Shown piece by piece: positions 53,010 to 62,267 of a stretch of DNA of 64,000 nucleotides. A program made the position numbers and the translations under genes. The notes beneath the pieces are model-generated. The model did not search any database, was not told the origin of the DNA, and saw only the letters and a program-made list of their open reading frames with translations. Source of the stretch: JBJMLO01 sp045805265 (GTDB taxonomy: Bacteria; Actinomycetota; UBA4738; JACQTL01); NCBI GenBank assembly GCA_045805265.1, contig JBJMLO010000028.1, positions 18,387 through 82,386 on the forward strand, written 5' to 3'. Numbering within the stretch: the stretch's first letter is position 1; every line of letters begins with the position of its first letter.

Positions 53010-53103
53010 GCAGGATCGCGCCCGCCGCCGTGACCACGAGCGCGGCCACGGCCAGTGAGACGAACCCCACCAGGATCCAAGCCTCTCGTCCCACGGCGGT
53101 CAC
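52987..53103 (-). CDS. Single-span mini membrane protein (38 aa)
   Basis: GTG at 53103, stop at 52987. Sequence is one hydrophobic helix (ILVGFVSLAVAALVVTAAG) followed by a basic end LLMRQRHR. It lies downstream of the ThyX-family gene and is linked to it by a 14-aa relay ORF; its 3' end overlaps the argGH 3' end on the other strand by 23 nt. Possible small membrane peptide of the kinase/cell-wall operon. Short length and GTG start make it tentative. Confidence 0.4.
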   Translation of the reverse strand: MTAVGREAWILVGFVSLAVAALVVTAAGAILLMRQRHR

Positions 53104-53144
53104 GTCGTCACCGCCCGCCGCGTGACCCGACCGGCCGCGGTCAC
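53100..53144 (-). CDS. Relay mini-ORF (14 aa) between thyX-like gene and mini membrane protein
   Basis: GTG overlaps the upstream stop (GTGA) and TGA overlaps the next GTG (GTGA). The peptide VTAAGRVTRRAVTT has no domain. Contains the inverted repeat GTGACC...GGTCAC. Its reality depends on the mini membrane protein being real. Confidence 0.35.
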   Translation of the reverse strand: MTAAGRVTRRAVTT

Positions 53145-54781
53145 GTCGTCGCCTCCTGGCGGCCCCGGCGGGCTTCGGATCGACGTTCGGCAGCCAGCCG
53201 GCCCAGCTCGACCGGGCCGTGGTCGACGAAGACCATCGCCGCCGCGATCGACGGGTGGACCTCCCCGATCAGGTCGTGCATGCGCTGCGCGACGCGGCGG
53301 TAGGTCGGGTGTCCCTGGGGGGCCGAGCGCAGCTCGATGAGGTGCATCGCCTCCCGCGCGTTCATCTCCATGTAGAACCGGATCCCGTACGCCATGGCCA
53401 CCGCGTACTGCGCCGCGTCGCCGAGACCCGCGTCGAGCAGCCGGTGGTGCAGACCGGCCGAGGCATCCATCACCCGGTGCCAGTCCTCCTCGGCGCCGAC
53501 GTCCGCGACCTCCGCCGCGTATGACACGCCGTGCCGCGGGGAGAGCGGCTGCCATTCGATCGAGAGCAACCGATGGCGCTGGAGATCGCGGAAGGAGCCG
53601 TAGTCGCACACGACGTCGAACCGGTACGACGTCCGCTCGAAGGCTCGCCCGGGCTTGTGGCGGCGGTTCCGCCGCTCGCCGACGTACGCACGGAGCACCA
53701 TGGCCCGATCCCCATCCGACATGGCTCGCGCCCGCTCCAGGAGCTCGCGGTCGCCCAGCGACTCCGTCGCCGAGTACAGAGCCGCGGCGACCACCTTGAC
53801 CTCCCCCTCGGGATCGAAGTCGGTGAGCTCGACGTGGGGGTTGGACAGGACGACGTCGGTGGCGGGGCCCTCGACGAGCTTCCCGGCGACCCGACGCGTC
53901 TCCTCCCGCGTCGCGGCCAGGTACTCCGACCATTCGCCGCCCCGATCGGGCCGATCCACCCGAGTCAGGAACGCCGGGATCACTTTCCGGAGCTCGACGA
54001 GCATCATGTCCGCGTACGCCCGGACCTCGCGGAGCGGGTTTGCCCGCATCCGCAGCACCAGCTGCTCGTAGGCCTGGCCGGTCGCGTAGATCCCCACGTT
54101 CGTGCGGGTCGCCGCCGGGAGCAGTCCCCGCAGCGTGTCGCACGCCCTCGCCCGGATGCTCGAGCGGTACACGAAGTCCGAGTCGGCCGGTTCCTTGGGG
54201 AACCACGACCGGTACAGCTCCTGGAGCGGCCCCAGCCACCTCGCGTACGTCTCGAACGCCGCGTCCTGCACGCGACGGAACTCGCCGCCCAGCCCCGCCG
54301 CGTCGACCTCCGGCGGCACCATGTAGCGCCACCGGCCGCCGGGCCGGTCGTCGTAGGGCACGTACCGCGTGGACTGCTCGAGGTACGCGGCCAGCCGGCC
54401 CCACTCGAGGACCTTCGCCAGCGGCTGGGACGCCTGCTCACAGGCCAGGTGCACGCCGCCGAGCTGCGCCACGGAGTCGTCGCCGTACTCGGAGAACACA
54501 CGCCCGTACAGCTCCTCGGCCCGGCGCACGCCTACGGCCTCGTGGGGAGCCGAAGCCGCCTCGGCGAACTCGTCCAGGAACAGCCGCCGCAGCGACTTCG
54601 CCGACCGGGAGTACCGGGCAAACAGCGCGCCCTTCACGACCTCCGGCAGGTTCGTCAGCGCGAACACCGGGCCGTCGAGGACCGTGAAGTGCGGCGCGAG
54701 CACCTCTCGCTCCTCCGGGGAGAACTCCTCCTGCACGAACCAGATGTCGTCGCTCCGTCCGGCGGGGACGTCGTCGCTCAT
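53141..54781 (-). CDS. Tandem ThyX-family (FAD-dependent thymidylate synthase-like) protein
   Basis: 546 residues, about twice the size of ThyX. The C-terminal half (about 310-540) has ThyX features: FDVVCDYGSFRDLQRHRLLS, a TEWQPLSPRHG-like region, YGIRFYMEMNAREAMHLIELRSAPQGHPTYR. The canonical RHRx7S signature is altered: Ser follows nine residues after RHR instead of seven. The N-terminal half (about 30-300) seems a degenerate second copy (YDDRPGGRWRYMVPP, ATGQAYEQLVLRMRANPLREVRAYADMM). A dUMP methylase role is therefore uncertain; nucleotide or RNA modification is conceivable. ATG overlaps the pknB stop (ATGA). Confidence 0.72.
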   Translation of the reverse strand: MSDDVPAGRSDDIWFVQEEFSPEEREVLAPHFTVLDGPVFALTNLPEVVKGALFARYSRSAKSLRRLFLDEFAEAASAPHEAVGVRRAEELYGRVFSEYGDDSVAQLGGVHLACEQASQPLAKVLEWGRLAAYLEQSTRYVPYDDRPGGRWRYMVPPEVDAAGLGGEFRRVQDAAFETYARWLGPLQELYRSWFPKEPADSDFVYRSSIRARACDTLRGLLPAATRTNVGIYATGQAYEQLVLRMRANPLREVRAYADMMLVELRKVIPAFLTRVDRPDRGGEWSEYLAATREETRRVAGKLVEGPATDVVLSNPHVELTDFDPEGEVKVVAAALYSATESLGDRELLERARAMSDGDRAMVLRAYVGERRNRRHKPGRAFERTSYRFDVVCDYGSFRDLQRHRLLSIEWQPLSPRHGVSYAAEVADVGAEEDWHRVMDASAGLHHRLLDAGLGDAAQYAVAMAYGIRFYMEMNAREAMHLIELRSAPQGHPTYRRVAQRMHDLIGEVHPSIAAAMVFVDHGPVELGRLAAERRSEARRGRQEATT

Positions 54782-56514
54782 GTCGTGGGCACCGGGGTCG
54801 TGGGAAGGGTCGTGGCCGCGGTCGGAGACGGCGATTCGGTCGGCGACGGCGACGGCGGCGTCGAGGAGCGGAAGACCGTCACCGTGGACCCGGGGTCGAG
54901 CTCGGTCCCGGCCGGCGGGCTCGTTCGGGTCACGTGGTCCGAATCGGGGCAGTTGAGGTCCGGTCCGGTGGGGTCGGTCCCGCCGTCCTGGGGGTTGAAT
55001 CCCGCCTGCTGTAGTTGGGCCATGGCGTCCGAGAAGGTCATGCACCGGACGTCCGGCACGGCCACCTTCTGGGGACCGGTCGAGATCACGTAGCTGATGG
55101 CCGTTCCCGCGGGAACCTGACCCCCGGCCGCCGGTTGTTGCGTGATGATGTGGTTCGCGGCCACGGTGCTGCTCGCGCTCGCGGACAGCTGCTGTCCCAG
55201 CGTGAGGTGACGGTTCCCGAGGACTGCCTGGGCCCGTGACGTGGTGAGCCCGCTGATGTCGGGCACGGTGACCTGCTTCTGGCCCGCGGAGACGACCAGG
55301 TTCACGGTCGTCCCCGACTTCACCTCGGTCCCCCCGTTGGGGTTCTGGTCCAGCACCTGATTCGCCGGCTTGTTGCTCGCCTTGAACGTCTCCTTGGGCT
55401 TCAGCCCGGCCCCGCGGAGCTTGAACTCGGCCGCATCCTTGGACAGGCCGACCACCGAGGGAACCTTCACGGTGGGCTCGTTCCCGACCAGACTCTTGGC
55501 CAGCAGGAACAGGGCGAGCGCCAGCAGTCCCGCGACCAGCAGCCCGATCAGCACCCAGAGCCACGTCCGCCGCCGGCCCTCCGCCATGTCCGGCGGGATC
55601 GGCGTGGTCATGACCGCCGTGCCCTCGTGGGTGGCCCCCCCGAAGACCATGGTCTCGTCGCCGGCCATCACCGGGGTGGCCAGCACCGGGCGTCCGGCCA
55701 GGAACCGCTCGAGGTCCTCGCGCATCTCCTGGGCGCTCGCGTAGCGGTTGGCCGGGTTCTTGGCCATGGCCTTCAGCACGACGGCCTCGAGGTCCGCCGG
55801 GATCCCCGGGACCACCTCGGTGGGCCGGGTGGGGGCCTCCCGTACGTGCTTGTAGGCCACGGCCACCGGGGAGTCGGCTTGGAACGGGGGGGACCCCGTA
55901 AGCATCTCGTAGGCCACCACCCCCAACGAGTAGATGTCGCTGCGGGCATCGACCGGCTCGCCCTGGGCCTGCTCGGGGGACAGGTAGGACGCCGTGCCCA
56001 GCACGGTGGCGGTCTGGGTGAGGGTCTCGGTGGACACGGCCCGGGCGATGCCGAAGTCCATGACCTTCACCTCGCCCTGCGGGGTGATCATGATGTTGGC
56101 CGGCTTCACGTCGCGGTGCACGATCCCGGCTGCATGGGCGAAGGACAGGGCCGAGGCCACCTGGGCGGTGACCTCCGCGGCCCGCTCGGGCAGGAGGTGG
56201 CCCTCGTGCTTGAGCACCTCGGCCAGGGTCCGGCCCGGCACGTACTCCATGACGATGTAGTGCACGGGGCCGTCGGAGCCGGTGTCGTACACGGAGACCA
56301 CGTTGGGGTGGTTGAGGCGGGCCGCGGCCTGGGCCTCCCTGCGGAACCGCTGGACGAACCCGTCGTCGGAGGCGTACTGGGGCCCGAGGACCTTGATGGC
56401 CACCGTGCGGTTCAGCACGGTGTCGGTCCCCTGGTACACCTGGGCCATGCCGCCCCGGCCGATGGACCCCTCGACCCGATAGCGCCCGCCGAGGAGCCGG
56501 CGCTCCTGGCTCAC
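54778..56514 (-). CDS. pknB: Serine/threonine protein kinase PknB with PASTA repeats
   Basis: 578 residues. Cytosolic kinase domain (about 1-275): GRGGMAQVYQGTD glycine loop, AIKVL (catalytic Lys), HRDVKPANIMI, DFGIA, GTASYLSPEQAQGEPVDARSD. Transmembrane helix about 325-347 (LWVLIGLLVAGLLALALFLLA). Three extracellular PASTA domains (VKVPSVVGLSKDAAE, VTVPDISGLTTSRAQ, VAVPDVRCMTFSDAM) sensing muropeptide/peptidoglycan. Ends in a Pro/Ser/Thr-rich tail. GTG start overlaps the relay ORF from pknA. Confidence 0.95.
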   Translation of the reverse strand: MSQERRLLGGRYRVEGSIGRGGMAQVYQGTDTVLNRTVAIKVLGPQYASDDGFVQRFRREAQAAARLNHPNVVSVYDTGSDGPVHYIVMEYVPGRTLAEVLKHEGHLLPERAAEVTAQVASALSFAHAAGIVHRDVKPANIMITPQGEVKVMDFGIARAVSTETLTQTATVLGTASYLSPEQAQGEPVDARSDIYSLGVVAYEMLTGSPPFQADSPVAVAYKHVREAPTRPTEVVPGIPADLEAVVLKAMAKNPANRYASAQEMREDLERFLAGRPVLATPVMAGDETMVFGGATHEGTAVMTTPIPPDMAEGRRRTWLWVLIGLLVAGLLALALFLLAKSLVGNEPTVKVPSVVGLSKDAAEFKLRGAGLKPKETFKASNKPANQVLDQNPNGGTEVKSGTTVNLVVSAGQKQVTVPDISGLTTSRAQAVLGNRHLTLGQQLSASASSTVAANHIITQQPAAGGQVPAGTAISYVISTGPQKVAVPDVRCMTFSDAMAQLQQAGFNPQDGGTDPTGPDLNCPDSDHVTRTSPPAGTELDPGSTVTVFRSSTPPSPSPTESPSPTAATTLPTTPVPTT

Positions 56515-56558
56515 GCGCCCCCTTCCGGGGCGTGGCGTCGCGCTCGGTGGGTGCTCAT
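56511..56558 (-). CDS. Relay mini-ORF (15 aa) between pknA and pknB
   Basis: ATG overlaps the pknA stop (TGATG), 15 codons MSTHRARRHAPEGGA, TGA overlaps the pknB GTG (GTGA). Contains GGAAGGGGG, a likely ribosome binding site for pknB. Confidence 0.45.
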   Translation of the reverse strand: MSTHRARRHAPEGGA

Positions 56559-58003
56559 CAGTGTTTCCCCTTGTCCTTGCCGTGGCCGGGTTTCGGCTTC
56601 CCGTGGTCCTTGCCGCCGTGGTCCTGCGGCGGCGGAGGGGGCGTCGTGGGCGCCGGCGGGGTGACTGCCGGCCCCCCCGAGACCAGGAGGATAACCGTGC
56701 TCCCTGCCGGAACCTCGGATCGGGGCTCGGGAATCTGCCGGAAGATCGTGTTCTCGGGTGCGTCGGAGTGGCGCCTGACGAATCGCAGGGCCACGCCCAG
56801 GCGCTTCGCGGTCGTGGCGGCCTGGGCCTTGGTCTTCCCCACGAAGGAGGGAACCTTCACGGTGCCGGACCCGCCGAGCGAGAAGGCCAGGACGACGATC
56901 AGCGCCACGGCCGCGAGCGCGACGGCGAGCCAGAGCGCCCTCCGTCGCCGCCGGGTTCCGGTCCGGGTGCGCGGGCCAGGCCGCGCCGGCGAGGCCGTCG
57001 GAGCCACGGCGCGACGCGGCATCCGTGTGGGGGGCTTCGCGGGCGGCCCACCCTCCGACGGAGGAAGGACGGCGGTGGCGGGACCGGCGGTGAGCTCCGC
57101 CGTCCGCTCCGCCGCGATGCCTTCGGGCTCGGTGGGCTCCGACCCGCCATCCGGCGCCACGGCCGGTTCCGCCGGAAGCGGAGCTTCCCGGCGCAGCGCG
57201 GACGCCAGCTCCCCGGCACTCGCGGGACGGTCGCCGGGCTCCTTGGCCAGGCACCGATCGATCAGTCCCGCCAGCCACCCCGGCGTTCCGGGCCTCGCCT
57301 CCGCCACCGGCACGGGCGACTCGCGCACGTGGGCCATGGCGGTCGCGATCGGGGATTCTCGGTCGAACGGCGGCGTACCGGCCAGCAGCTCGTACAGCAC
57401 CACGCCGAGGGAGTACAGGTCGGAGGCGGGCGTGGCCGGGTGACCAACGGCCTGCTCCGGCGACAGGTACCGCGCCGTCCCCATGACCATGCCGGTCCCG
57501 GTGAGCCCGGTGCCCGAGCTCGGGGCGGCGATGCCGAAGTCCATGATCTTCACGTCGCCCCGCGGCGTGAGCATGACGTTGGGCGGCTTCACGTCGCGGT
57601 GGACGAACCCGGCCGCGTGAGCCGCGGCAAGCCCGTCGGCCACGCCGGCGCCGATGCGGGCGACCTCCTCCGGGTCCAGGGGGCCCGAGCGGCGCAGCCG
57701 GGCGGCAAGCGTCTCGCCCTGGATGAGCTCCATGACGATGTACGGACGGCCCCCGTCCTCGCCGTAGTCGTAGACGCCGGCGACGTTGGGATGGGCGAGG
57801 CCAGCGACCGCCTTGGCCTCGCCTCGGAACCGCTCCACGAACCGCTCGTCGGCCGACAGCCCCTCGTTCAGCATCTTCACGGCCACGGGGCGGTGCAGCA
57901 CCGTGTCCTCGGCCCGCCATACGGTCCCCATCCCGCCCGCGGCGATGCGCTCGAGCAGGCGGTATCGCTCCCCCAGCACGGCGGTCGACGGGCGCTGCGA
58001 CAT
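56558..58003 (-). CDS. pknA: Serine/threonine protein kinase PknA-like with one PASTA domain
   Basis: 481 residues. Kinase domain (about 1-275; AAGGMGTVWRAED, VAVKML, HRDVKPPNVML, DFGIAAP, GTARYLSPEQAVGHPAT), Pro/Arg-rich juxtamembrane segment, one transmembrane helix (ALWLAVALAAVALIVVLAFSL) and one PASTA domain (VKVPSFVGKTKAQAA), then a Pro/Gly/Lys/His-rich tail ending KPKPGHGKDKGKH. Mycobacterial PknA lacks a PASTA domain, so this differs. Follows pbpA by 6 nt. Confidence 0.93.
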   Translation of the reverse strand: MSQRPSTAVLGERYRLLERIAAGGMGTVWRAEDTVLHRPVAVKMLNEGLSADERFVERFRGEAKAVAGLAHPNVAGVYDYGEDGGRPYIVMELIQGETLAARLRRSGPLDPEEVARIGAGVADGLAAAHAAGFVHRDVKPPNVMLTPRGDVKIMDFGIAAPSSGTGLTGTGMVMGTARYLSPEQAVGHPATPASDLYSLGVVLYELLAGTPPFDRESPIATAMAHVRESPVPVAEARPGTPGWLAGLIDRCLAKEPGDRPASAGELASALRREAPLPAEPAVAPDGGSEPTEPEGIAAERTAELTAGPATAVLPPSEGGPPAKPPTRMPRRAVAPTASPARPGPRTRTGTRRRRRALWLAVALAAVALIVVLAFSLGGSGTVKVPSFVGKTKAQAATTAKRLGVALRFVRRHSDAPENTIFRQIPEPRSEVPAGSTVILLVSGGPAVTPPAPTTPPPPPQDHGGKDHGKPKPGHGKDKGKH

Positions 58004-58009
58004 GGGGCC

Positions 58010-59488
58010 CTATCCCTTCCCCAGGGCCGCCTCGATCACGGCCCTCGCCACCGGCGCGGCCACCTGGCCGCCGGTGGCGTCACTCGACAGGCTCCCGCCG
58101 TTCAGGGCCACGACCGAGACCACGATGCGGGGGTGCTCCGCCGGGGCGAAGCACGTGAACCAGGCGTGGGGCGCCCCACCGCTGGTCTGGGCGGTCCCGG
58201 TCTTGCCGGCCACGGTGATTCCGGGGATCTGCGCGGCCGTTCCGGTGCCCCGCTGCACCACCTCCGTCATGACCTTCGTCATTTCGGCCGCCGTCTGCGG
58301 CGAGATCGGCGTGCCGAAGGTGCTCGGCCCGAACGACCGGATGACCACGCCGTTGGGGTCGCGGATCTCGCTGACCAGCCGGGGCCGCATCTCGGTGCCG
58401 CCGTTCGCGATCGCGGAGGTGATGAGCGACATCTGCAGGGGGTTCTCCGTGGTGTCGAACTGCCCGATCGCGGAGAACGCCACCGCCGGCAGCCGGTCGG
58501 CGAAGGTCGACGGCTCGTCGAAATGGCCCTCGTTGAACGGAACGTCGAACGGCACGTGCCGGTCGAACCCGTACGCCCTGGCCTGGTCGAACAGCTTCGT
58601 GGCCCCGAGCTTCAGCCCCAGCTCCGCGTACGTCACGTTGCAGGACTCGATCAGGGCCTCCTCCAGCGTGATGCGCGGCGCGCCGCCCGCGCAGTGCTCG
58701 CCGCCGAAGTTCTGCAGCGTGTGCGTCGTCTGGGGGAGCTTCAGGACGGCCGGGTTGGGCAGCGTCGAGTTGAGGGTCATCCCGTTCTCCAGCGCCGCCG
58801 ACAGGTCGACCAGCTTGAACGTCGACCCCGGTGGGAACAGCTCGTCGGTGGCGCGCGACAGCAGGGGCTTGTCGGGGTCGTCGCCGATCCGCTTGCAGGC
58901 GGCCGCCTGCCCGTCGAGGTTCCGCTGGGACAGCTGGTTGGGGTCGTACTGCGGGATCGTGACCATTGCCTCGACGGCTCCGGTCCTGGGGTTCATCGCC
59001 ACCACGGCGCCGCCGTGGGGCGCCGCGCGGGACAGCTCCCGGAACGCCACCTGCTGCAGGTGGGGATCGATGGTCGTGACGACGCTCGCGCCCCGCTTGG
59101 GCCGGTTCAGGACGAGATCGGAGAACGTGGAGCTCAGCAGGTCGTTCGACTTCGCCCCCAGGTAGTCGTTGTACGTCGACTCCAGCCGGCTCACGCCGCA
59201 CTTCAGCGAGAAGAAGCCGGTGATGTGCGCGTACAACCCGTCCTGCGGGTACCGGCGGAGGAACTTCAGCTGTCCGTTCGTGGCCACGCTCTTGGCCAGC
59301 ACCGTGCGGTCGTCCGCGGCCAGGATCCTCCCGCGATCCACCTTGAAGGCCTCGATGATGAGGCGCGAGTTGGCCGGATTGTTGGAGATCTTGTTCGCCG
59401 CGTAGACCTGGATGTAGTTGACGGCGACGAACAGGACCACGAACAGCGAGACCATGGCGACGCCGAGCCGCCGGATCTGCGTGTTCAC
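58010..59488 (-). CDS. pbpA: Penicillin-binding protein (class B transpeptidase, PbpA)
   Basis: 492 residues. N-terminal signal anchor (VAMVSLFVVLFVAVNYIQV), dimerisation region and transpeptidase domain with the three motifs: SxxK in PPGSTFKLVD, SxN in ESCNVTYAELG and KTG in VAGKTGTAQTSGG. Cross-links peptidoglycan with its SEDS partner encoded upstream. The GTG start overlaps the ftsW/rodA stop. Confidence 0.94.
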   Translation of the reverse strand: MNTQIRRLGVAMVSLFVVLFVAVNYIQVYAANKISNNPANSRLIIEAFKVDRGRILAADDRTVLAKSVATNGQLKFLRRYPQDGLYAHITGFFSLKCGVSRLESTYNDYLGAKSNDLLSSTFSDLVLNRPKRGASVVTTIDPHLQQVAFRELSRAAPHGGAVVAMNPRTGAVEAMVTIPQYDPNQLSQRNLDGQAAACKRIGDDPDKPLLSRATDELFPPGSTFKLVDLSAALENGMTLNSTLPNPAVLKLPQTTHTLQNFGGEHCAGGAPRITLEEALIESCNVTYAELGLKLGATKLFDQARAYGFDRHVPFDVPFNEGHFDEPSTFADRLPAVAFSAIGQFDTTENPLQMSLITSAIANGGTEMRPRLVSEIRDPNGVVIRSFGPSTFGTPISPQTAAEMTKVMTEVVQRGTGTAAQIPGITVAGKTGTAQTSGGAPHAWFTCFAPAEHPRIVVSVVALNGGSLSSDATGGQVAAPVARAVIEAALGKG

Positions 59489-60822
59489 AGCGTCTTCCTC
59501 CGCGGCGACGGCCCCGCGGAGATCCGTACCAGCAGGGCCAGCAGCACGAAGTTGGACAGCAGGCTCGACCCCCCGTACGACACGAAGGGTAAGGTCACGC
59601 CGGTCAGCGGGATCACCCGGGTCACCCCCCCGACGATGATGAATGCCTGGATCCCCAGGATCGCCGTCAGGCCCGCGGCCAGGAGCTTCCCGAACCCGTC
59701 CTGCTGTTCGACCGCCACCTTCAGCCCCTTGCCCACCAGCACCGCGAACAGCAACAGGACGCCGACGGTGCCGATCATGCCGAGCTCCTCGCCGATCGCG
59801 GCGAAGATGAAGTCGGTCGGCGCCTCCGGGATGATGCCCGGCGATCCCTCTCCCAGCCCTGACCCGCCGATACCCCCCGTGGCCATGGCGAACTCGGCCT
59901 GGGCCAGCTGGTACCCGCCGGTGAACACGCACTTGCCCGTCTCGTCCGGCGCGCACGGCCGGTCGCTGGTGGCGTTCAGCCAGACGTGAACGCGTTCCTG
60001 GACGTGTCCCACCGTGACGTAGGCGAACAGTGCGCCCGCCGCGAAGAGGACGGCGCCCACCAGCAGGTAGACCGGTCGCGCGGTGGCCACCCACAGCATC
60101 ACGACGAAGATCCCGAAGTACAGCAGCGACTGGCCGAGGTCCTGCTCGAAGAACAGCACCGCCATCGCGACGCCCCATGCCAGCAGCACCGGGCCGAGGT
60201 CCTTGGCCTGCGGCAGGTGGAAGGGCCCCAGGCGGCGCGGCGCCATCTGGAGCATCTCCTTCTTGGAGTTCAGATAGGAGGCCAGGAAGATCGCGATGAG
60301 GATCTTCCCCAGCTCGGCCGGCTGGAACGAGAACGGCCCGAGCGAGATCCACACGCTGGCGCCGTTGATCGTCGCACCCAGCCCCGGGACGATCGGCAGC
60401 AGCAGGAGCACCACGCCGAGCAGCCCGATCGTGTACGTGAACCCGTCCAGCTGGCGGTGGTCACGGACCAGCCACAGCGTCAGCGCGAACGCCACGAGCG
60501 AGATCAGCAGCCACCAGGCCTGGTCGATCGCCAGGCTCGCGTCCAGCCGGTAGATCATGGCGAACCCCATCCCGACGAGCATCCCGGCGACCGGGAAGAA
60601 GGACGGCTCGGCTCCGGGCGCCAGGCGGCGGATCAGCAGGTACCCGACGAGGTAGCCCACCGCGAACAGCACGACGAAGTACACGACCTTCGGTCCGGCC
60701 TTGCCGGCCAGGCCGAGCTTCACCAGGACGATGGCCGCCACGGCGAGCACCATGGCCAGGATGGTCAGCGCCAGCTGGGCGCCGGAGCGGGTCCGGTCGG
60801 CTCCTCGTTGCGCCTCGATCAT
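59485..60822 (-). CDS. rodA: SEDS peptidoglycan glycosyltransferase (FtsW/RodA family)
   Basis: 445 residues with about ten transmembrane segments. Seen: LGATINGASVWISLGPFSFQPAELGKI, FFEQDLGQSLLYFGIF (catalytic Asp region), a long periplasmic loop and the C-terminal GVTLPFVSYGGSSLLSNF. Polymerises lipid II, paired with the PbpA encoded next. Start ATG at 60822 overlaps the pstP stop. Called rodA by position in the actinobacterial cluster. Confidence 0.94.
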   Translation of the reverse strand: MIEAQRGADRTRSGAQLALTILAMVLAVAAIVLVKLGLAGKAGPKVVYFVVLFAVGYLVGYLLIRRLAPGAEPSFFPVAGMLVGMGFAMIYRLDASLAIDQAWWLLISLVAFALTLWLVRDHRQLDGFTYTIGLLGVVLLLLPIVPGLGATINGASVWISLGPFSFQPAELGKILIAIFLASYLNSKKEMLQMAPRRLGPFHLPQAKDLGPVLLAWGVAMAVLFFEQDLGQSLLYFGIFVVMLWVATARPVYLLVGAVLFAAGALFAYVTVGHVQERVHVWLNATSDRPCAPDETGKCVFTGGYQLAQAEFAMATGGIGGSGLGEGSPGIIPEAPTDFIFAAIGEELGMIGTVGVLLLFAVLVGKGLKVAVEQQDGFGKLLAAGLTAILGIQAFIIVGGVTRVIPLTGVTLPFVSYGGSSLLSNFVLLALLVRISAGPSPRRKTL

Positions 60823-62267
60823 GTCGGCGAGGCGCTCGGACTCCCCCCACTCGATGGCCCGCTGCCCGATTTCCCCCCGCCACTCTTCTGCAGGCCGGAC
60901 ACGTCGCTGCGGATCTGGCGCACGATCGCCTCCGCGCCGGCCAGGCTCCCAGCCGTGGCCCCGTCGTGCAGCGGCTGGCGCCACTGGGCCAGCGCCTCGG
61001 CCCGGTCGGCCGGGATGTTCGTGCTCTCCACCCGCCCGAACATCTTCACCCCGAGCGTCTTGGTCGGCAGCCCCCGGAACACGGTGATCCTGCCGTCCTC
61101 CACGCCCACGAAGTACCGCGTGTCGAGGTACAGCCGCAGGCCGACGAGGGCGACGGCCAGCAGCACGATCACGCCGACGGTCCACAGGAGCATCCGGCGA
61201 CCCCGGCGCTCGCCGCGATGCCGGCCGGGTTCCTCGGGCGCGGTGGGCTGCCCGTACGCGGGCGCGGCCTGATAGGGCGGGCCGGCCTGGTAGCCCGGTG
61301 CCGGCTCGGAGCCGGTCGATGGCCGGCCCCCCGGCGCCGGCTGGTACGTGGCCTGGGAAGCGCCCGGAGGGCTCCCGGGCATCGCCGGCGCCGGCTGCGC
61401 TGCGCCCGTCGCGGCCGCTCCGCCGACGACCCCGGCCGTGGTCTGGTACGTGCCCGTCGCGTCGGGCGCCTGCTCCGGCTCCGCAGCTCCCGGTGGCACC
61501 GGCATCTCCCGCGTCCCGCCGCGCTGGGAGGTCTGGGGCTGCCACGCGGCGCCGGCGAAGCCGTCGCCCTCCGCGTAGTCCATGACCACGACCGTGATGT
61601 TGTCGAGCCCTCCGGCCTCGTTCGCCAGCTCCACGAGCCGCTCGGCGGCCCGCTGGGGATCCGGTTCCTGCTGGAGCACCTGCTGGATCACGTCGTCGTC
61701 GACCATGGAGTGCAGGCCGTCGGAGCACAGCACGATGCGGTCCCCCGGCTGCACCTGGACCGGGAACTCGTCGACCTCGACGCCATCGTCGACGCCGAGG
61801 GCCCGGGTCAGGATGCTGCGCTGCGGGTGGTGCTCGGCCTCCGCTTCCGTGATCTGGTTCCGCTTCACCATCTCGTGGACCAGCGTGTGGTCGGTGGTGA
61901 TCTGGCTGAAGGTCCCGCCCCGAAGCAGGTAGGCGCGGGAGTCGCCGACGTGCGCGAAGTGGACCTCGTCGCCGTCCACGTACGTGGCCGTGATCGTCGT
62001 GCCCATCCCCTGCAGCGAGCGATCGCCGCGGGACCGCTCGAGGATCGCGTGGTTCGCCTGGCGGACCTGCTCTGCCAGCCGGCGCCAGTCGCCGCCGCTC
62101 GCCAGGTCCGACATGACCTCCATGGCGAGCGACGACGCCACGTTCCCGCCGCGGTGCCCACCCATGCCGTCCGCCACGATGTACACCGGCGGCATGGCCA
62201 GGTAGGAGTCCTCGTTGCGCTCCCGGGCGTGCCCGACGTCCGTCGCCGCCCCGACCGTGACCCTCAC
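60819..62267 (-). CDS. pstP: PP2C-family serine/threonine phosphatase (PstP)
   Basis: 482 residues. Catalytic PP2C domain (about 1-235): VGHARERNEDSYLA, IVADGMGGHRGGNVAS, THVGDSRAYLLRGG-like, ITTDHTLV, LCSDGLHSMVDD and GGLDNITVVVMDY, with the metal-binding Asp residues present. Pro/Ala/Gln-rich cytosolic linker, one transmembrane helix (LLWTVGVIVLLAVALVGLRL) and a small extracytoplasmic domain (YFVGVEDGRITVFRG). Reverses PknA/PknB phosphorylation. GTG start overlaps a 19-aa relay ORF. Confidence 0.95.
   Translation of the reverse strand: MRVTVGAATDVGHARERNEDSYLAMPPVYIVADGMGGHRGGNVASSLAMEVMSDLASGGDWRRLAEQVRQANHAILERSRGDRSLQGMGTTITATYVDGDEVHFAHVGDSRAYLLRGGTFSQITTDHTLVHEMVKRNQITEAEAEHHPQRSILTRALGVDDGVEVDEFPVQVQPGDRIVLCSDGLHSMVDDDVIQQVLQQEPDPQRAAERLVELANEAGGLDNITVVVMDYAEGDGFAGAAWQPQTSQRGGTREMPVPPGAAEPEQAPDATGTYQTTAGVVGGAAATGAAQPAPAMPGSPPGASQATYQPAPGGRPSTGSEPAPGYQAGPPYQAAPAYGQPTAPEEPGRHRGERRGRRMLLWTVGVIVLLAVALVGLRLYLDTRYFVGVEDGRITVFRGLPTKTLGVKMFGRVESTNIPADRAEALAQWRQPLHDGATAGSLAGAEAIVRQIRSDVSGLQKSGGGKSGSGPSSGGSPSASPT

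Noticed and set aside
53141..54781. Plain thymidylate synthase ThyX
   Set aside because: Length is doubled and the RHR signature is altered, so I did not give the thyX symbol.
56561..59989. A 1142-codon plus-strand frame opposite pknA and pbpA
   Set aside because: Antisense shadow of verified genes; low-complexity His/Arg/Gly/Asp-rich translation and no domain.
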